Part shown: positions 33,054-40,452 of the stretch, in pieces
Numbering within the stretch: the first letter of the stretch is position 1
How the letters are laid out: each line of letters starts with the position of its first letter
Origin: Silvibacterium sp.
GTDB taxonomy: Bacteria > Acidobacteriota > Terriglobia > Terriglobales > Acidobacteriaceae
DNA length: 45,383 nucleotides
Direction of reading: 5' to 3'
NCBI GenBank assembly: GCA_019234945.1
Contig: JAFAKX010000244.1
Span: 1-45,383 of the forward strand
Notes under the pieces: generated by a model
Told to the model about the DNA's origin: nothing
Seen by the model: only the letters and a program-made list of their open reading frames with translations
The model's database searches: none
Program-made: the position numbers and the translations under genes

Positions 33054-33395
33054 TCAGATTCGCAGATGGAACAGAGGCGGGGAGACAGCTTCGGACGCTG
33101 CTACGGGTCCCGTGGAAAGAACGGCCGGCTCCGGCGTAATAGCGAGAGTCTGAACAACAAACGGGACCAGAGCGGCGGGAACAACCGGCTGAGCCGAGGG
33201 CAGCCGTGTTGGATGCGTACAGCCTTCGATCTGGGAAATGCTATGCTGGCCATGAGCTGCGGGGCCGACGCAGCATGCGTGCGGATCGTGGGGCAAAACG
33301 CAGCTCGTTTCACAAAGCGCCGCCGACCACGACGCAGCGATCATAATCGCTGCCAGCAGGATCGCAAGTGCGGGACGAAGCCTCACGGAACCCAT
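33054..33395 (-). CDS. Small exported Cys/His-rich protein
   Basis: This 113-residue protein begins MGSVRLRPALAILLAAIMIA, a signal peptide ending near SAALCET. The mature part has a dense metal-ligand patch, CETSCVLPHDPHACCVG followed by HGQHS and EGCTHP, then a Pro/Val/Ala-rich tail with no cysteines. The ATG at 33395 lies one base after the stop of the DHA2 exporter gene (TAG-A-ATG), implying coupled translation. The longer frame to 33431 has no ribosome site. It resembles small periplasmic metal-binding proteins of copper-resistance loci in style only; I do not recognise the family. Confidence 0.68.
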   Translation of the reverse strand: MGSVRLRPALAILLAAIMIAASWSAALCETSCVLPHDPHACCVGPAAHGQHSISQIEGCTHPTRLPSAQPVVPAALVPFVVQTLAITPEPAVLSTGPVAASEAVSPPLFHLRI

Positions 33396-33396
33396 T

Positions 33397-35004
33397 CTAA
33401 TGCACTGCGATCTCGCCGCTCCCTCCTCCATGCGGATGATTTTTCTGTAGTAAAAACGTCAGCGGAACCATGAGGATTGCGGCCACGCACATGATGTAGA
33501 AAACGTCGATATAGGCAAGCACCTGCGATTGCTGGATCAGCTGGCTGTAGATCCGCCCTTGAGCCAGATGCCCTGCGTTGCCGGGACCCATGCGGGGGTC
33601 GAAGTAGTTGGTAAATGAGCTTACCTGCTGCTGGAGATTTGCGTTTACGGGGTTCAGATACTTGAGCAATTGGTCCTGGTGAAACTGGGCGCGCTCCACG
33701 ACGCCTGCATTCGTCAGCGAGATGAGAATGCTGCCGCCGATGTTACGGACGAAGTTGATGAGTCCGGCGACCTGGTTGTTCTTCTCGCGCGGCATGCCGA
33801 AATAGGCGGCCGTTGTTACGGATATAAAGACCAGAGGAATGGAATACACCTGGAGGATGCGGAGCCATGAGTTTTCGCCGAAGCCCAGGCCAAGGTTTAA
33901 CCTTCGCGCCGTGATGAAATACGCAAAAGCGAAGCCAGCAAAGCCGAAGGCTATGATGTTGCGCGCGGGAAAATGCGTAACGAGCTGTCCGGCGATGGGA
34001 ACAATCAGCAGCAGCACGAGTCCGCCGCCGGAAAGAGCAAGGCCGGCCCACGTGGCGGTATAGCCAAGGGAACTCTGCATGAATTGGGGCTGGAGCACGG
34101 TAGTCGCGTTCAAAAAGCCGCCCGTGAGCAGCATGAGAAAGCAGCAGACGGCGAAATTGCGGTTCTTGAGAAGTTTCAGGTCCATCACCGGACTTTTTGC
34201 GAACCACTCCCACAGGATCAAAGCCACGAAGGATGCGATGAAGGTAACGGCGCAGGTGACGATGAAATGCGAGCCGAACCAGTCATTCTCCTCGCCTTTA
34301 TCGAGCATGATCTGAAGGGAGCCCATGGAAATGACAAGCAGGGCCACACCGGTATAGTCCAGCCGGAAGAGGTTCTCGCGGTCAGCTCCCATCCAGGGAG
34401 GATCTTCAACAAGCCGATTTGTGAGAAAGATCGCGAGGATTCCGACCGGGATGTTGATGTAGAAAATCCAGTTCCAGCTGTAATTGTCGGTGATCCAGCC
34501 GCCGAGCGTGGGGCCGATGGAGGGTGCGAGCACGGCGACGATTCCGTAGAGGGCAAAGGCCAGTCCCCGCTTCGCCGGCTCGAAGGAATCGGCCATGATC
34601 GCCTGCGCCATGGGCTGCAGTCCACCGCCTCCCGCTCCCTGCAATACCCGAAACAGGAGGAGGAGGGGGAGGGATGGAGCGATTCCGCATAGGAATGAGG
34701 CGATCGTGAAGATCACGATGCAGGTCATGAAGAACCGCTTGCGGCCCAGGACGCTGGCAGCCCATCCGCCCATGGGAAGGACGACGGCGTTCGATACGAG
34801 GTATGCAGTCAGGACCCAGGTGCTCTCGTCCTGGCTGGCGCCGAGACTGCCGGCGATGTGAGGAAGCGCCACGTTGGCAATGGAGGTGTCGAGCACCTCC
34901 ATGAATGCTGCCATCGCGACAGTCGCGGCGATGACCCAGGGGTTGGCCCTGGGCCTCCAATTCTCCAGCGCGACTAACTTTGGCTCGGCGGTGGCTGCTG
35001 CCAT
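33397..35004 (-). CDS. DHA2-family (EmrB/QacA-like) MFS exporter
   Basis: This 535-residue membrane protein has about 14 helices and the DHA2 pattern: AFMEVLDTSIANVALPHIAG, LTAYLVSNAVVLPMGGWAA, SVLGRKRFFMTCIVIF (motif A), FRVLQGAGGGGLQPMAQAIM and PTLGGWITDNYSWNWIFYIN (motif C). EmrB proteins normally work with an HlyD-type adaptor (EmrA) and TolC; neither is next to it. Instead the next genes encode a Cys/His-rich exported protein and a Met-rich barrel. The ATG at 35004 follows palindromes at 35031-35062. Substrate unknown. Confidence 0.9.
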   Translation of the reverse strand: MAAATAEPKLVALENWRPRANPWVIAATVAMAAFMEVLDTSIANVALPHIAGSLGASQDESTWVLTAYLVSNAVVLPMGGWAASVLGRKRFFMTCIVIFTIASFLCGIAPSLPLLLLFRVLQGAGGGGLQPMAQAIMADSFEPAKRGLAFALYGIVAVLAPSIGPTLGGWITDNYSWNWIFYINIPVGILAIFLTNRLVEDPPWMGADRENLFRLDYTGVALLVISMGSLQIMLDKGEENDWFGSHFIVTCAVTFIASFVALILWEWFAKSPVMDLKLLKNRNFAVCCFLMLLTGGFLNATTVLQPQFMQSSLGYTATWAGLALSGGGLVLLLIVPIAGQLVTHFPARNIIAFGFAGFAFAYFITARRLNLGLGFGENSWLRILQVYSIPLVFISVTTAAYFGMPREKNNQVAGLINFVRNIGGSILISLTNAGVVERAQFHQDQLLKYLNPVNANLQQQVSSFTNYFDPRMGPGNAGHLAQGRIYSQLIQQSQVLAYIDVFYIMCVAAILMVPLTFLLQKNHPHGGGSGEIAVH

Positions 35005-35309
35005 TCCTGGGTCGAATTCCCTTCCGGTCTTCCGCCGCGCGGCGGACGCACAGGTTGAACCTTTGATGACAAGAGACTAGATGCAGAACGGGCGCTGCGC
35101 GAATCAAAAATGTATCCTTGCCGAACGATCAATCAGCTCAGGTTTTTGGCCAGAAATTCGAGTGAACGGGCACGCGCAAGCTTTGCGGACTCCGTATCAA
35201 AGCTTGAACGGGGTTCGCAGTTGGCCATCGGCGGCGGTCAGGCGCACTGCTTCGCTCATTTCAACTCCAGTGATGGTGTGAGAATTCTCTGCGAGATAGA
35301 TGCCCCATA
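35005..35309. other. Non-coding region upstream of the export gene group (305 bases)
   Basis: Short open frames on the plus strand here show no protein-like character. The part nearest the exporter start holds two palindromes (separate entry). No clear sigma-70 promoter is visible; TTGTCA on the minus strand near 35068 lacks a matching -10. The remainder shows nothing recognisable. Confidence 0.5.
35031..35062. promoter_or_regulatory. Paired palindromes upstream of the DHA2 exporter
   Basis: TCCGCCGCGCGGCGGA (35031-35046) is a perfect 16-base palindrome, and AGGTTGAACCT (35052-35062) a perfect 5-1-5 inverted repeat. They begin 27 bases upstream of the exporter ATG, within its presumed leader or promoter. 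Operators for a local repressor are the simplest reading; a leader hairpin is the alternative. Confidence 0.45.
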
Positions 35310-36443
35310 CTAAGGCGTAGGGTTCCCAGATTGAGCGGGCACGGCAGATGGCGAGGGTGACGCGTCATTTACTGCCCAATAGCTGGCTCGCGCTACGACA
35401 TGCGCGCCATAATCCTCAGCAAGCGAGACCTTGATGGTGTGGAGGCCCGGAGTCAGGTCCGTGGGGCGAAAGCTCAGCATGTAGCGGTTGTGGGCATGAT
35501 TCGCAACTTCGGCCACGCGATTCTCGAAGCCTTTTTCGGTGGTGAAGGTGCCGTATTCGCCTCCACTCATCGAAGCCAGCGTCTTCGGAGTGTTCTTGCG
35601 CATCGCATTGATCGCCATGACTACGGGCGCAAGCAGATTCAGCTCGGTGCCTCCATTGGTGTTGCCTTTGCCCCAGTCGATGAGTTCCGCCGTGGCGGGT
35701 GAAAATGTCAGGCTGAGCACAAGCGTATTGCTGGCGCCGATGCGCTCAACGAGTTGAGGAATGGTTACGACGCGGCTGCCGTGGTCGCGCGTCTCGCTGA
35801 TGAGCAGCAACACGCGGCGGTGGTCCGGCGGCCGTTTCTCGAGCAGCCCAATCGAGAAGCCCGCGGCGTCGAGTATCGCCGCGCCTCCATCACCCGGCGG
35901 CAGCTGCTGAAGGTCACGCTGGATGTAGGCGATGTTTTTCTGGAATTCCTCGAGATAGACGGGCTTCGAGTCAAAGACGACCAGAGCGACCTCGCCGCGG
36001 TCCTCACCGGTAAAGAGCTCGAGCAGCGGGCCAAGGTGAGCAAACTTGTCGAACTCCAGGGCGGCGTCACGGCCACGCTCCACACAGATGACCAGCGACA
36101 CGGGAGACGAATCGAGGTCCTCGTCCACGTGCACGCTTTGCCGTACACCGTTGTCGAGCAGGGTAAAGTCTTTGGGCTGGAGACCGTACACGACAGCTCC
36201 GGAAGACTTTTCGATAAGTGTGGGAACCAGCACGACGCTGGTATTGATGTGGATCGTCGGTGGCGCAAGCTGATCGGCCGGTATCGGAGCCGGCAAGTTC
36301 ACGGCGGGCACGGGCTGCCTCGCGGCAGGCGGCTGCGGTTGCTGCGGCGGCTCTCCGGGAAATGGCTCCTGCGCCCCGCAAACGGCCGACATGGCCGCGA
36401 CGAGCAGCAGCAGGTGAAATGTTTTTCTGATCCTGCTCAACAA
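35310..36443 (-). CDS. Secreted VWFA-related acidobacterial-type protein with degenerate metal site
   Basis: This 377-residue protein has a signal peptide (KTFHLLLLVAAMSAVCGAQE), a Pro/Gln-rich linker, and a beta segment (INTSVVLVPTLIEKSSGAVV, LQPKDFTLLDNG) that typifies the acidobacterial VWFA-related family. A von Willebrand A-like domain follows (about residues 110-300), ending in YMLSFRPTDLTPGLHTIKVS. Where the MIDAS motif DxSxS is expected, the protein reads SLVICVERGRDA, so the metal site is lost. The TTG at 36443 is preceded by GGGGA at good spacing. Function unknown; surface interaction is the family guess. Confidence 0.85.
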   Translation of the reverse strand: MLSRIRKTFHLLLLVAAMSAVCGAQEPFPGEPPQQPQPPAARQPVPAVNLPAPIPADQLAPPTIHINTSVVLVPTLIEKSSGAVVYGLQPKDFTLLDNGVRQSVHVDEDLDSSPVSLVICVERGRDAALEFDKFAHLGPLLELFTGEDRGEVALVVFDSKPVYLEEFQKNIAYIQRDLQQLPPGDGGAAILDAAGFSIGLLEKRPPDHRRVLLLISETRDHGSRVVTIPQLVERIGASNTLVLSLTFSPATAELIDWGKGNTNGGTELNLLAPVVMAINAMRKNTPKTLASMSGGEYGTFTTEKGFENRVAEVANHAHNRYMLSFRPTDLTPGLHTIKVSLAEDYGAHVVARASYWAVNDASPSPSAVPAQSGNPTP

Positions 36444-36500
36444 GACATGTCCCCAGTTCTCATGACACCAGATACAGCGGGCGATGCCAAGCCGGTTGAA

Positions 36501-37631
36501 TCAGCGCCCCGCCAAACGTGTATCAACCGCGTCGCGAAGTGCGAAAAACGCCGGAGCGGGCTCGTAATCCGCATAAAAGGGCAGACAGCGCTGCGGCTTG
36601 CCGTCGGGACGCGCCCACTTCGGTCCATTCAGCCATGTGTAGCGATCGGTAATGCCCCAGGTAAGCACGGCATCCACGTTGGGCTCTGCAACCATCATGG
36701 TTACGTAATCGCGATAAATGCGGGCGATGGCCGCATCACGCTCCGACTCGGAGCCTTCGAGCTTTTTCTCGTCGACGTCGAGTTCGGTCACAAAGACACG
36801 CAGGCCCATCTGGCGAAGCTCGCGTACAAAGTCGCGCAAGCCCTTGCCGGGCGCGGGGTTCTGCGTCTTTAGATGACTCTGGACGCCGACGGCGTCGATG
36901 GGCACGCCCCGTTTCTTCATCCCGCGGACAAGCGCCAGCACGGCCTCACGCTTTTCGGTCTCGTCCGGAGCGTCCGTTTCGATGGCGTAATCGTTATAGG
37001 TGAGCAGCGGGGCTGGGTCCGCCTCGCGCGCTGTGCGGAAGGCGAGGTCAACGTAGTCCGGACCAACAAGCTCGAGCCATGGCGATTTGCGCATGCCGTT
37101 GGGAAGCCCGCTCTTCGGGTCGATGGCCTCGTTAACCACGTCCCAGGAATGCAGCTTGCCGGCGTACCGGCCGGCCACGGTCCTGATGTGTTCGGTTAGA
37201 ATCTGGCGGGCGTTGTCCTTCGTGACTGTCGCGGCAAACCAGTCTGGAATGGCCACATGCCAGCAGAGATTATGCCCGCGCACCTTCCGCCCGTGCGCGG
37301 AGGCGAAAGCGACGATAGTATCGGCTCCGCTGAAGTTGAACTTATCCGGAGCGGGTCGCAAAGCTTTCCACTTCATCGCGTTTTCGGGAACGAGGATGTT
37401 CGATTGCGCCGAGACCAGGCCGGCGTATTCAGGCTCGCCGGTCAGCTTTTCGGGGACAACAGCACAGCCGACCAGCAGGCCGTGCGCGTCGGCATGTGCC
37501 TGAAGGGAGTTCGCACCCGATACGTCGGGAACGGCGGCTGTCCGACCGGTTTGTTCTGCCCAGAGGTGTTGTGTCGCACTTGCAGCCGCACCTACGGCTG
37601 CCACCCTCAGGAACTCCCGGCGTGTCTTCAT
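36501..37631 (-). CDS. GH10 endo-1,4-beta-xylanase, probably Tat-exported
   Basis: This 376-residue protein starts MKTRREFLRVAAVGAAASAT, a twin-arginine signal (RREFL). The GH10 barrel shows VPENAMKWKALRP, RGHNLCWHVAIPDWF, the acid/base glutamate in WDVVNEAID (E168) and the nucleophile in VFVTELDVDE (E283). It hydrolyses internal beta-1,4 links of xylan. The start overlaps the stop of the 77-residue gene by 4 bases (ATGA). Together with the GH8 enzyme it could convert xylan to xylose. Confidence 0.94.
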   Translation of the reverse strand: MKTRREFLRVAAVGAAASATQHLWAEQTGRTAAVPDVSGANSLQAHADAHGLLVGCAVVPEKLTGEPEYAGLVSAQSNILVPENAMKWKALRPAPDKFNFSGADTIVAFASAHGRKVRGHNLCWHVAIPDWFAATVTKDNARQILTEHIRTVAGRYAGKLHSWDVVNEAIDPKSGLPNGMRKSPWLELVGPDYVDLAFRTAREADPAPLLTYNDYAIETDAPDETEKREAVLALVRGMKKRGVPIDAVGVQSHLKTQNPAPGKGLRDFVRELRQMGLRVFVTELDVDEKKLEGSESERDAAIARIYRDYVTMMVAEPNVDAVLTWGITDRYTWLNGPKWARPDGKPQRCLPFYADYEPAPAFFALRDAVDTRLAGR

Positions 37632-37861
37632 CCCTGTTCCCTGCTCCCGCTGGCGTGCTTTTCAACTTGTCCTGTCCACTTAAGGAAATGCAGCAGATTC
37701 CAGCGCTCGCGCCAGACGAAGCGCGCCATGTCGGAGGGCTTGATTTCCTCCGCCTTCATGCCCGAGTAAGTCTCGATTCTCCATTTGAGATATTCGCTGC
37801 GCCACGGACGCAGGCGATGGCCGCGCGTTGCGTTCCACACGAATCGTATTGCCCCAAACAA
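37628..37861 (-). CDS. Small basic protein of unknown function
   Basis: This 77-residue protein reads MFGAIRFVWNATRGHRLRPW, then RSEYLKWRIETYSGMKAEEI and FVWRERWNLLHFLKWTGQVE. It is rich in Trp and Arg, with no signal or clear membrane helix. The motif-like RLRPWRSEYLKWRIETY looks conserved in style, and the stop overlaps the xylanase start by 4 bases, supporting a real gene. Function unknown; nothing links it to xylan beyond position. Confidence 0.6.
   Translation of the reverse strand: MFGAIRFVWNATRGHRLRPWRSEYLKWRIETYSGMKAEEIKPSDMARFVWRERWNLLHFLKWTGQVEKHASGSREQG
37632..37643. repeat. CCCTGTTCCCTG dispersed repeat copy
   Basis: Exact match to the 12-mer at 1690-1701. It lies inside the end of the 77-residue gene just upstream of the xylanase start. 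Confidence 0.5.
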
Positions 37862-37913
37862 AGCTGCTGCACCTCAGTCCTGAGTATAGGAGTGTTCAAT
37901 AGTCCGACCGGAA

Positions 37914-38513
37914 CTATGGACCAGCGTTGGCGGCAATCCTGGGAGCCTCTTCGAGAGCGCGTGCCCTGGCACACAGCTTCTTCAGCTTGCCTTCGATCGC
38001 CTCATCGCCAATCTGCTCGTCCTGCAAAATGCCCTCGGCGTCGATCGAAAATGTGTGCGGAATTGCATTTACGTTGAAAAGGCGGGAGACGGGGCCTCTG
38101 AAACCTCCGTCGCGGTACTGTAGCCAGGTCATGTTATTTCTCGCAACGAAGGCTTTCCACTTCGCTTCATCACTGTCCAGGCTCACGCTGAGGATGACCA
38201 ACGGCTGCCCCTGAAACTCCTGGGCAATCTGGTGGATATGAGGCAGCGCTTCAAGGCATGGACCACACCATGTCGCCCAGAAATCCATAAGGACCACTTT
38301 GCCCCGCAGATCGTCGAGCGAGATTCGTTCTCCATCGATCGTCGTAACGGTGAAATCCGGAGCCATTCGGGCCCACACCATCTCCGGCTTTTCCGCGTGG
38401 AGCTGCGCGCGCTCGCGAGTTGCGAGGGCATTTTGAGGATTCTTAACAAACTGGGCCTTCGGCCCCGCCACAGCAAATCCGCATACCAGGCTCAAATACA
38501 ACAAGCGTTTCAT
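37914..38513 (-). CDS. TlpA/ResA-like periplasmic thioredoxin-fold protein
   Basis: This 199-residue protein has a signal peptide (MKRLLYLSLVCGFAVAGPKA) and a thioredoxin-like AhpC/TSA-type domain: APDFTVTTIDGERISLDDLR, VVLMDFWATWCGPCLEALP with the redox pair C83 and C86, and the cis-proline region NAIPHTFSIDAEG. Such proteins reduce disulfides in the periplasm, for example for cytochrome c maturation or protein quality control. Client unknown. AGGAGGT precedes the ATG at 38513, a near-ideal ribosome site. The N-terminal 45 residues before the domain are unusual and basic. Confidence 0.9.
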   Translation of the reverse strand: MKRLLYLSLVCGFAVAGPKAQFVKNPQNALATRERAQLHAEKPEMVWARMAPDFTVTTIDGERISLDDLRGKVVLMDFWATWCGPCLEALPHIHQIAQEFQGQPLVILSVSLDSDEAKWKAFVARNNMTWLQYRDGGFRGPVSRLFNVNAIPHTFSIDAEGILQDEQIGDEAIEGKLKKLCARARALEEAPRIAANAGP

Positions 38514-38582
38514 GCCACCTCCTCCGGCGGAAGTAACGTATCACGGCGGGACGAAAGAGCGGAGAGGTTTGCAGGGCGGAAG

Positions 38583-38975
38583 TTACTTCCGCGTTTGCGG
38601 AACTGCAGGCGCCGGTGTCCGGTTCGTGTTATGCGGAGCGTTCAGCGTGTAGATGACCTCGCCCTGGCGGGCATAGTGCAGCCGCTCGCGGGCCTCGCGC
38701 TCAATCGCGTCGGGGTCGCTCTTAAGGTGCTCGACGTGGTCCTTCAGGCGATCGTTTTCCTGCTCCAGACTTTCCATCTGGCGGCGCAGCTCGCCGTCTT
38801 CGACACGCTTCTGCTCGTAAGCGCTGACACCGTTCCGCCCCACAACGACGTGATAGCCGAAAAAGACAGCCAGCACCACAGCCAGTGCTGTAGCGATGCG
38901 GCGGCGGATGCGGAAGAGGAACCCTCCGACTCGGGCCTTGAGCGTGATTTTCGGTTTTGGTCCGCCGGTGCTCAC
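38583..38975 (-). CDS. FtsB/DivIC-type septum formation initiator
   Basis: This 130-residue protein has a short cytoplasmic N-terminus, one membrane helix (IATALAVVLAVFFGYHVVVG), a periplasmic coiled coil (YEQKRVEDGELRRQMESLEQ, then ENDRLKDHVEHL) and the family tail DPDAIEREARERLHYARQGE. FtsB/DivIC joins FtsL and FtsQ/DivIB in the divisome and controls septal wall synthesis. The GTG at 38975 has AAGGGA 7 bases upstream. A G6/C6 hairpin lies about 20 bases further upstream. Confidence 0.88.
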   Translation of the reverse strand: MSTGGPKPKITLKARVGGFLFRIRRRIATALAVVLAVFFGYHVVVGRNGVSAYEQKRVEDGELRRQMESLEQENDRLKDHVEHLKSDPDAIEREARERLHYARQGEVIYTLNAPHNTNRTPAPAVPQTRK

Positions 38976-38995
38976 GTTTATATCCCTTGATCACA

Positions 38996-39019
38996 GGGGG
39001 GTCGAAAAAGACACCCCCC
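38996..39019. other. G6/C6 hairpin upstream of the FtsB-like gene
   Basis: GGGGGGT (38996-39002) pairs perfectly with ACCCCCC (39013-39019), a 7-base stem with a 10-base A-rich loop. It would sit in the 5' leader of the minus-strand FtsB-like gene. No T tract follows on either strand, so it is not a normal terminator. Confidence 0.45.
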
Positions 39020-39176
39020 AGACGTTTATCATCGGCGCGAATCAGCCTGATGCGAACGCATCACAGATCAAAAACTTGCATCCGGGAATCTAATACGGCA
39101 CCGGGGCGGGAAATGATGTAGTTCGCATCGCATTTCTTCTCTGCAGAAATGGAGATAGGATGCTTTGGGACAACTT

Positions 39177-39512
39177 ATGCTCAGTAAAGCCACGACAGGG
39201 CGGCTCGTGCTCTCGACCGCGGGATCACCCGAGGAAGCGGCCCGCATCGCCGGCACGTTGGTTGAGAGGCGGCTTGCTGCGTGCGTGAGCCGGCTGCCCG
39301 GTCTGGTGTCGGTCTATCGATGGCAGGGCGCGGTCGAGGAAGCGAACGAGGTGCTTCTGCTGATCAAAACTTCCGAGGAACGGCTCGCGGCCCTCGAGGC
39401 GGCGCTCCGCGAATTGCATTCCTATAAAGTCCCCGAGTTTCTGGTGCTGCCGGTCTCAGCGGGCAGTGACGCATATCTCGAGTGGCTTGCTTCGTCGGTC
39501 ACTCAGGGATGA
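39177..39512 (+). CDS. cutA: CutA1 divalent-ion tolerance protein
   Basis: This protein of about 111 residues matches CutA1 trimeric ferredoxin-like proteins: TAGSPEEAARIAGTLVERRL, AACVSRLPGLVSVYRWQGAV, EEANEVLLLIKTSEERLAAL and the ending HSYKVPEFLVLPVSAGSDAY. Links to copper tolerance are historical; its molecular role remains unclear. The open frame starts at a TTG (39165); the ATG at 39177 follows TTGGGA at normal distance and is my choice, with the TTG (AGGA upstream) as the alternative. Confidence 0.92.
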   Translation: MLSKATTGRLVLSTAGSPEEAARIAGTLVERRLAACVSRLPGLVSVYRWQGAVEEANEVLLLIKTSEERLAALEAALRELHSYKVPEFLVLPVSAGSDAYLEWLASSVTQG

Positions 39513-39584
39513 TTGCCGGCCACAAAACGGCATCGAACTCCATGGCAGTCCACAATCGCGTTTGTTATCCTTGAGCAGGTTTCC

Positions 39585-39740
39585 ATGCGTATTTTGATTG
39601 CTGTCTTCGTATTGAGCCTGGCGGCGCTGGTCTGGACCATCCTGGCTGTGCGACGCCACATAAAGGATCACGACAGGCGAGGCAGCGAACCCCTGCGGCT
39701 GGACCGCGGTAGCGACGATCCGCTCAGGAATCTGGAATGA
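39585..39740 (+). CDS. Small single-pass membrane protein
   Basis: This 51-residue protein has one N-terminal membrane helix (MRILIAVFVLSLAALVWTIL) followed by a charged cytoplasmic tail (VRRHIKDHDRRGSEPLRL). The ATG at 39585 has GCAGGT upstream; an in-frame start at 39513 would add a non-hydrophobic leader. It lies between cutA and bioY in the same direction. No family recognised. Confidence 0.5.
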   Translation: MRILIAVFVLSLAALVWTILAVRRHIKDHDRRGSEPLRLDRGSDDPLRNLE

Positions 39741-39762
39741 AATAGCTTTTGGGAGAACACGG

Positions 39763-40374
39763 ATGAATCATGCACAAATAGCAATTCCCGCGAGCGATTC
39801 GCAGTCAAAGGCTGTATCCCGGATTCTTCTCCAGGTGACTTTGGCGATTCTGGGCAGCATGCTGGTTGCAGTCTGCGCCCATGTCTCGATCCCGCTGCTG
39901 TTTACTCCCGTGCCGTTGACTTTGCAGACCTTTGCGGTGCTCCTGCTTGGGCTTACCATGAGTCCCGCGACGGCGTTTGCAGCTCTGGCGCTTTATCTCG
40001 CGGAAGGCGCAGCCGGTTTGCCGGTGTTCAGCCCGCACGGCCCCGGCGGGCTTCTGCAGATCATTGGCCCGACGGGTGGATATCTCCTCTCGTATCCCTT
40101 CGCTGCAGCCTTGACTGGGTTCGTGGCCAGGCGCCTCCGGCGCATGTCGTTCGCGATCTATGCATTATCGGCGGCCCTGGGCAGCATAGTAATCCTCGGG
40201 CTCGGCGCATCATGGCTGGCGGTCGCCGCCCAACAGTTTCCGATAACAACGCTTAAGCTGGCCGTGTGGCCTTTTCTGCCGGGCGACGCGCTGAAGGTAT
40301 GCGCAGCATCCGGCGTTGCAATGGGTTTGCAGTGGGCGCGCAACCGGTTTCAGAGCTTGCCTGCCATCTTCTAG
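39763..40374 (+). CDS. bioY: Biotin transporter BioY
   Basis: This 203-residue protein has about six membrane helices and the BioY pattern: HVSIPLLFTPVPLTLQTFAV, LLGLTMSPATAFAALALYL, EGAAGLPVFSPHGPGGLLQI, GPTGGYLLSYPFAAALTGF and PFLPGDALKVCAASGVA. BioY is the biotin-binding S component of an energy-coupling factor transporter. No EcfA or EcfT gene is adjacent; solitary BioY or a shared module elsewhere are both possible. The ATG at 39763 follows GGGAG. Confidence 0.95.
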   Translation: MNHAQIAIPASDSQSKAVSRILLQVTLAILGSMLVAVCAHVSIPLLFTPVPLTLQTFAVLLLGLTMSPATAFAALALYLAEGAAGLPVFSPHGPGGLLQIIGPTGGYLLSYPFAAALTGFVARRLRRMSFAIYALSAALGSIVILGLGASWLAVAAQQFPITTLKLAVWPFLPGDALKVCAASGVAMGLQWARNRFQSLPAIF

Positions 40375-40452
40375 ACGTTCATCCGTGATTCAAGACAACT
40401 CCCTTCGAACCCAGTGAGGCTCGTCTCCTCCGTTGAAAGGATCGAAACTGCA

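Noticed and set aside
35081-35313. Two short plus-strand open frames upstream of the exporter
   Set aside because: They overlap each other in different frames with no family resemblance or ribosome site.
35754-36872. 372-codon open frame on the plus strand
   Set aside because: It runs antisense across parts of two well-supported genes (VWFA-type and GH10) and shows no domain.
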